The notes under the pieces were generated by a model that was given only the letters and a program-made list of their open reading frames with translations, was not told the origin of the DNA and did not search any database. Both the position numbers and the translations under genes were made by a program. From Methylococcaceae bacterium UBA975 (GTDB lineage: Bacteria; Pseudomonadota; Gammaproteobacteria; Methylococcales; Cycloclasticaceae), in NCBI GenBank assembly GCA_002292375.1, contig DBBV01000006.1:62001-126000 (forward strand): a stretch of 64,000 nucleotides of DNA, in the 5' to 3' direction. Positions 62,717 through 64,000 of the stretch are shown here, one piece after another. The first letter of the stretch is position 1; every line of letters begins with the position of its first letter.

Positions 62717-64000
62717 TCAATTCGCTAACAAAAACCAGCAAACTGTCGTAATGATGAGGGTGCCTATAATGTTCAATACAGCACCTTCTTTGGCCATTTG
62801 CAGGGTGTTTATTCGGCCGCTACTGAAAACGACGGTATTGGGTGCAGTGGCTACAGGCAGCATAAAAGCACAGCTGGCGCTGAGCGTGGCCGGGATCATC
62901 AGTAAAAGGGGGTCAATATCGGCATTGAGGGCGGTGGCGGCGAGAATGGGCATGAGCATGGCGGTGGTAGCCGTATTGCTGGTTGCCTCAGTCATAAAGG
63001 TGACACATAGCGCGATAATCGCCATCATAGCGATGATGCCTAATGTGGTGACGCTAGATAGTTGTGCGCCTAACTGATCGCTAAGACCGGAAACGATAAA
63101 AGCCTTAGCAAGGCAGATTCCACCACTAAATAGCAATAAAATTCCCCAGGGAATTTTTTGTGCAGTTTTCCAGTCGAGTAGTTTTTTTTGCTGTCCGTTG
63201 GGGGTAATAAATAAGGCGACAACGGCTAATAAAGCAACCGAAGCATCATTGGCTTGAGGCAGGCCCAGCCAAGCGCTCCAACCACCAAACGGTTCTTGGC
63301 GGCTAATCCATAGCGCCGCGGTAATAGCAAATACAAGGGTTACGCGAACTTCATGTGTGCTCCATTGGCCCACACTCGGCAGGTGTAAATGGCCGTTATT
63401 GCTGAGTTTGCGAGTTAGCCAAAGCCATATGATAGGAATAAAGATAAGCACCACCGGTAAGGCCCAGGCCATCCATTGGACAAAGCCAATTTGCAGGCCG
63501 GTATTTTCCTCATACACTTGCATAAAGATCAAATTCGGCGGCGTGCCGATTGGTGTGCTTAAGCCACCAACACTTGCGGCATAAGCTAAACCAAGTAGTA
63601 GTGGTAGGGCGAGTTTTTTGTCATCGCTGCTTTCAATAACGGCTAAGGCAACCGGTAACAGCATTAAGGTAGCAGCGGTATTAGAAATCCACATACTGAG
63701 CGAAGCGGCGGCCACCATAAAGCCTAAAACCAAGCGTTTGGGATTGTCGTTACCAAACCAATGCACCATGGTCAATGCCAAACGGCGGTGGGCGCCACAG
63801 TGTGAAATGGCAGTAGAGAGTAAAAAGCCGCCTAATAACAATAAGATAAGTTTATTACCGTAAGCGGTGGCTACTTGGTCGGCACTTAACACCCCAGTTA
63901 ATGGAAAAATGGCGATGGGTAATAATGAGGTGACGGGAATAGGAACCGGTTCAAATATCCACCAGCTAATACACCAAATAGCGACAGCAGCAGTAATATT
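62717..64000 (-). CDS. SLC13/DASS family transporter, 5' end outside window
   Basis: A divalent anion:sodium symporter-like membrane protein. The frame is open to base 64000, so the N-terminus is missing; GTG 63892 is internal. It shows the signature repeats: ASVGGLSTPIGTPPNLIF in the first half and TEATSNTATTAMLMPILAATA in the second, the two SNT-type motifs that bind the carboxylate or sulfate. The visible part (about 428 residues) has ten hydrophobic segments. Substrates of the family are dicarboxylates, citrate or sulfate; which one cannot be told. Confidence 0.88.
   Translation of the reverse strand, partial: NITAAVAIWCISWWIFEPVPIPVTSLLPIAIFPLTGVLSADQVATAYGNKLILLLLGGFLLSTAISHCGAHRRLALTMVHWFGNDNPKRLVLGFMVAAASLSMWISNTAATLMLLPVALAVIESSDDKKLALPLLLGLAYAASVGGLSTPIGTPPNLIFMQVYEENTGLQIGFVQWMAWALPVVLIFIPIIWLWLTRKLSNNGHLHLPSVGQWSTHEVRVTLVFAITAALWISRQEPFGGWSAWLGLPQANDASVALLAVVALFITPNGQQKKLLDWKTAQKIPWGILLLFSGGICLAKAFIVSGLSDQLGAQLSSVTTLGIIAMMAIIALCVTFMTEATSNTATTAMLMPILAATALNADIDPLLLMIPATLSASCAFMLPVATAPNTVVFSSGRINTLQMAKEGAVLNIIGTLIITTVCWFLLAN

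Noticed and set aside
1..64000. Insertion sequence, prophage or CRISPR array
   Set aside because: No transposase, integrase, phage structural gene, terminal inverted repeats or spaced direct repeats were seen on reading both strands.

Overview
The window is a 64 kb piece of chromosome from a gammaproteobacterium, by eye of moderate GC. The evidence is the gene order: pilU-pilT divergent from yggS-proC-yggT, tsaD divergent from rpsU-yqeY-dnaG-rpoD, a tRNA-Ile(CAU) after rpoD, folB/folK, mutY-yggX, hrpA and gltB-gltD-hemE. A DUF1302/DUF1329/RND module and a quinol-type nitric oxide reductase would suit a marine, possibly hydrocarbon- or methyl-compound-using bacterium of the Cycloclasticus/Methylophaga kind. 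That is an impression from protein style, not a database result. I see no prophage, insertion sequence, CRISPR array or rRNA operon.

Layout. 1-7.3 kb: glutamate synthase (gltB cut by the left edge, gltD), hemE and a small SelW-like protein. 7.4-16.9 kb: type IV pilus region with a TMTC-like membrane/TPR protein, minor pilins fimT-pilW-pilX-pilV (the last two unusually large), a divergent major-type pilin, then pilU and pilT. 17-21.2 kb: yggS-proC-yggT and a dynamin-like GTPase. 21.2-24.1 kb: leftward aroG-thiSG(fused)-trmB. 24.3-32.7 kb: asmA-like gene, mutY, yggX, tRNA-Phe, yceI, a small membrane protein and hrpA. 32.7-39.6 kb: DUF2288, a two-part YeeE/YedE transporter, TauE-like permease, cca, a lipoprotein, folM, folK, folB, tsaD. 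39.7-44.4 kb: rpsU-yqeY-dnaG-rpoD and tRNA-Ile. 44.6-52.6 kb: DUF1302 barrel, DUF1329 protein, YCF48-type propeller, RND exporter and an OprO/P-like porin, all rightward. 52.6-54.7 kb: a PAS-PAS-GGDEF-EAL gene broken by a one-base frame change. 55-58.7 kb: three adjacent leftward transporter genes. 58.8-60.2 kb: an SDR dehydrogenase and an HExxH protein. 60.3-64 kb: quinol-dependent nitric oxide reductase and an SLC13/DASS transporter cut by the right edge.

How it fits together. Most genes are housekeeping (nitrogen assimilation, heme, folate, thiamine, aromatic amino acids, DNA repair, replication and transcription initiation). The accessory interest lies in four places. The pilus locus pairs oversized minor pilins with a possible glycosyltransferase and has no visible pilY1. 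The DUF1302-to-porin module looks like a cell-envelope transport system for an unidentified substrate. The c-di-GMP gene has its frame break exactly at a G GGT TTT slippery heptamer. Thiamine sulfur transfer depends on a ThiS-ThiG fusion that buries the ThiS Gly-Gly.
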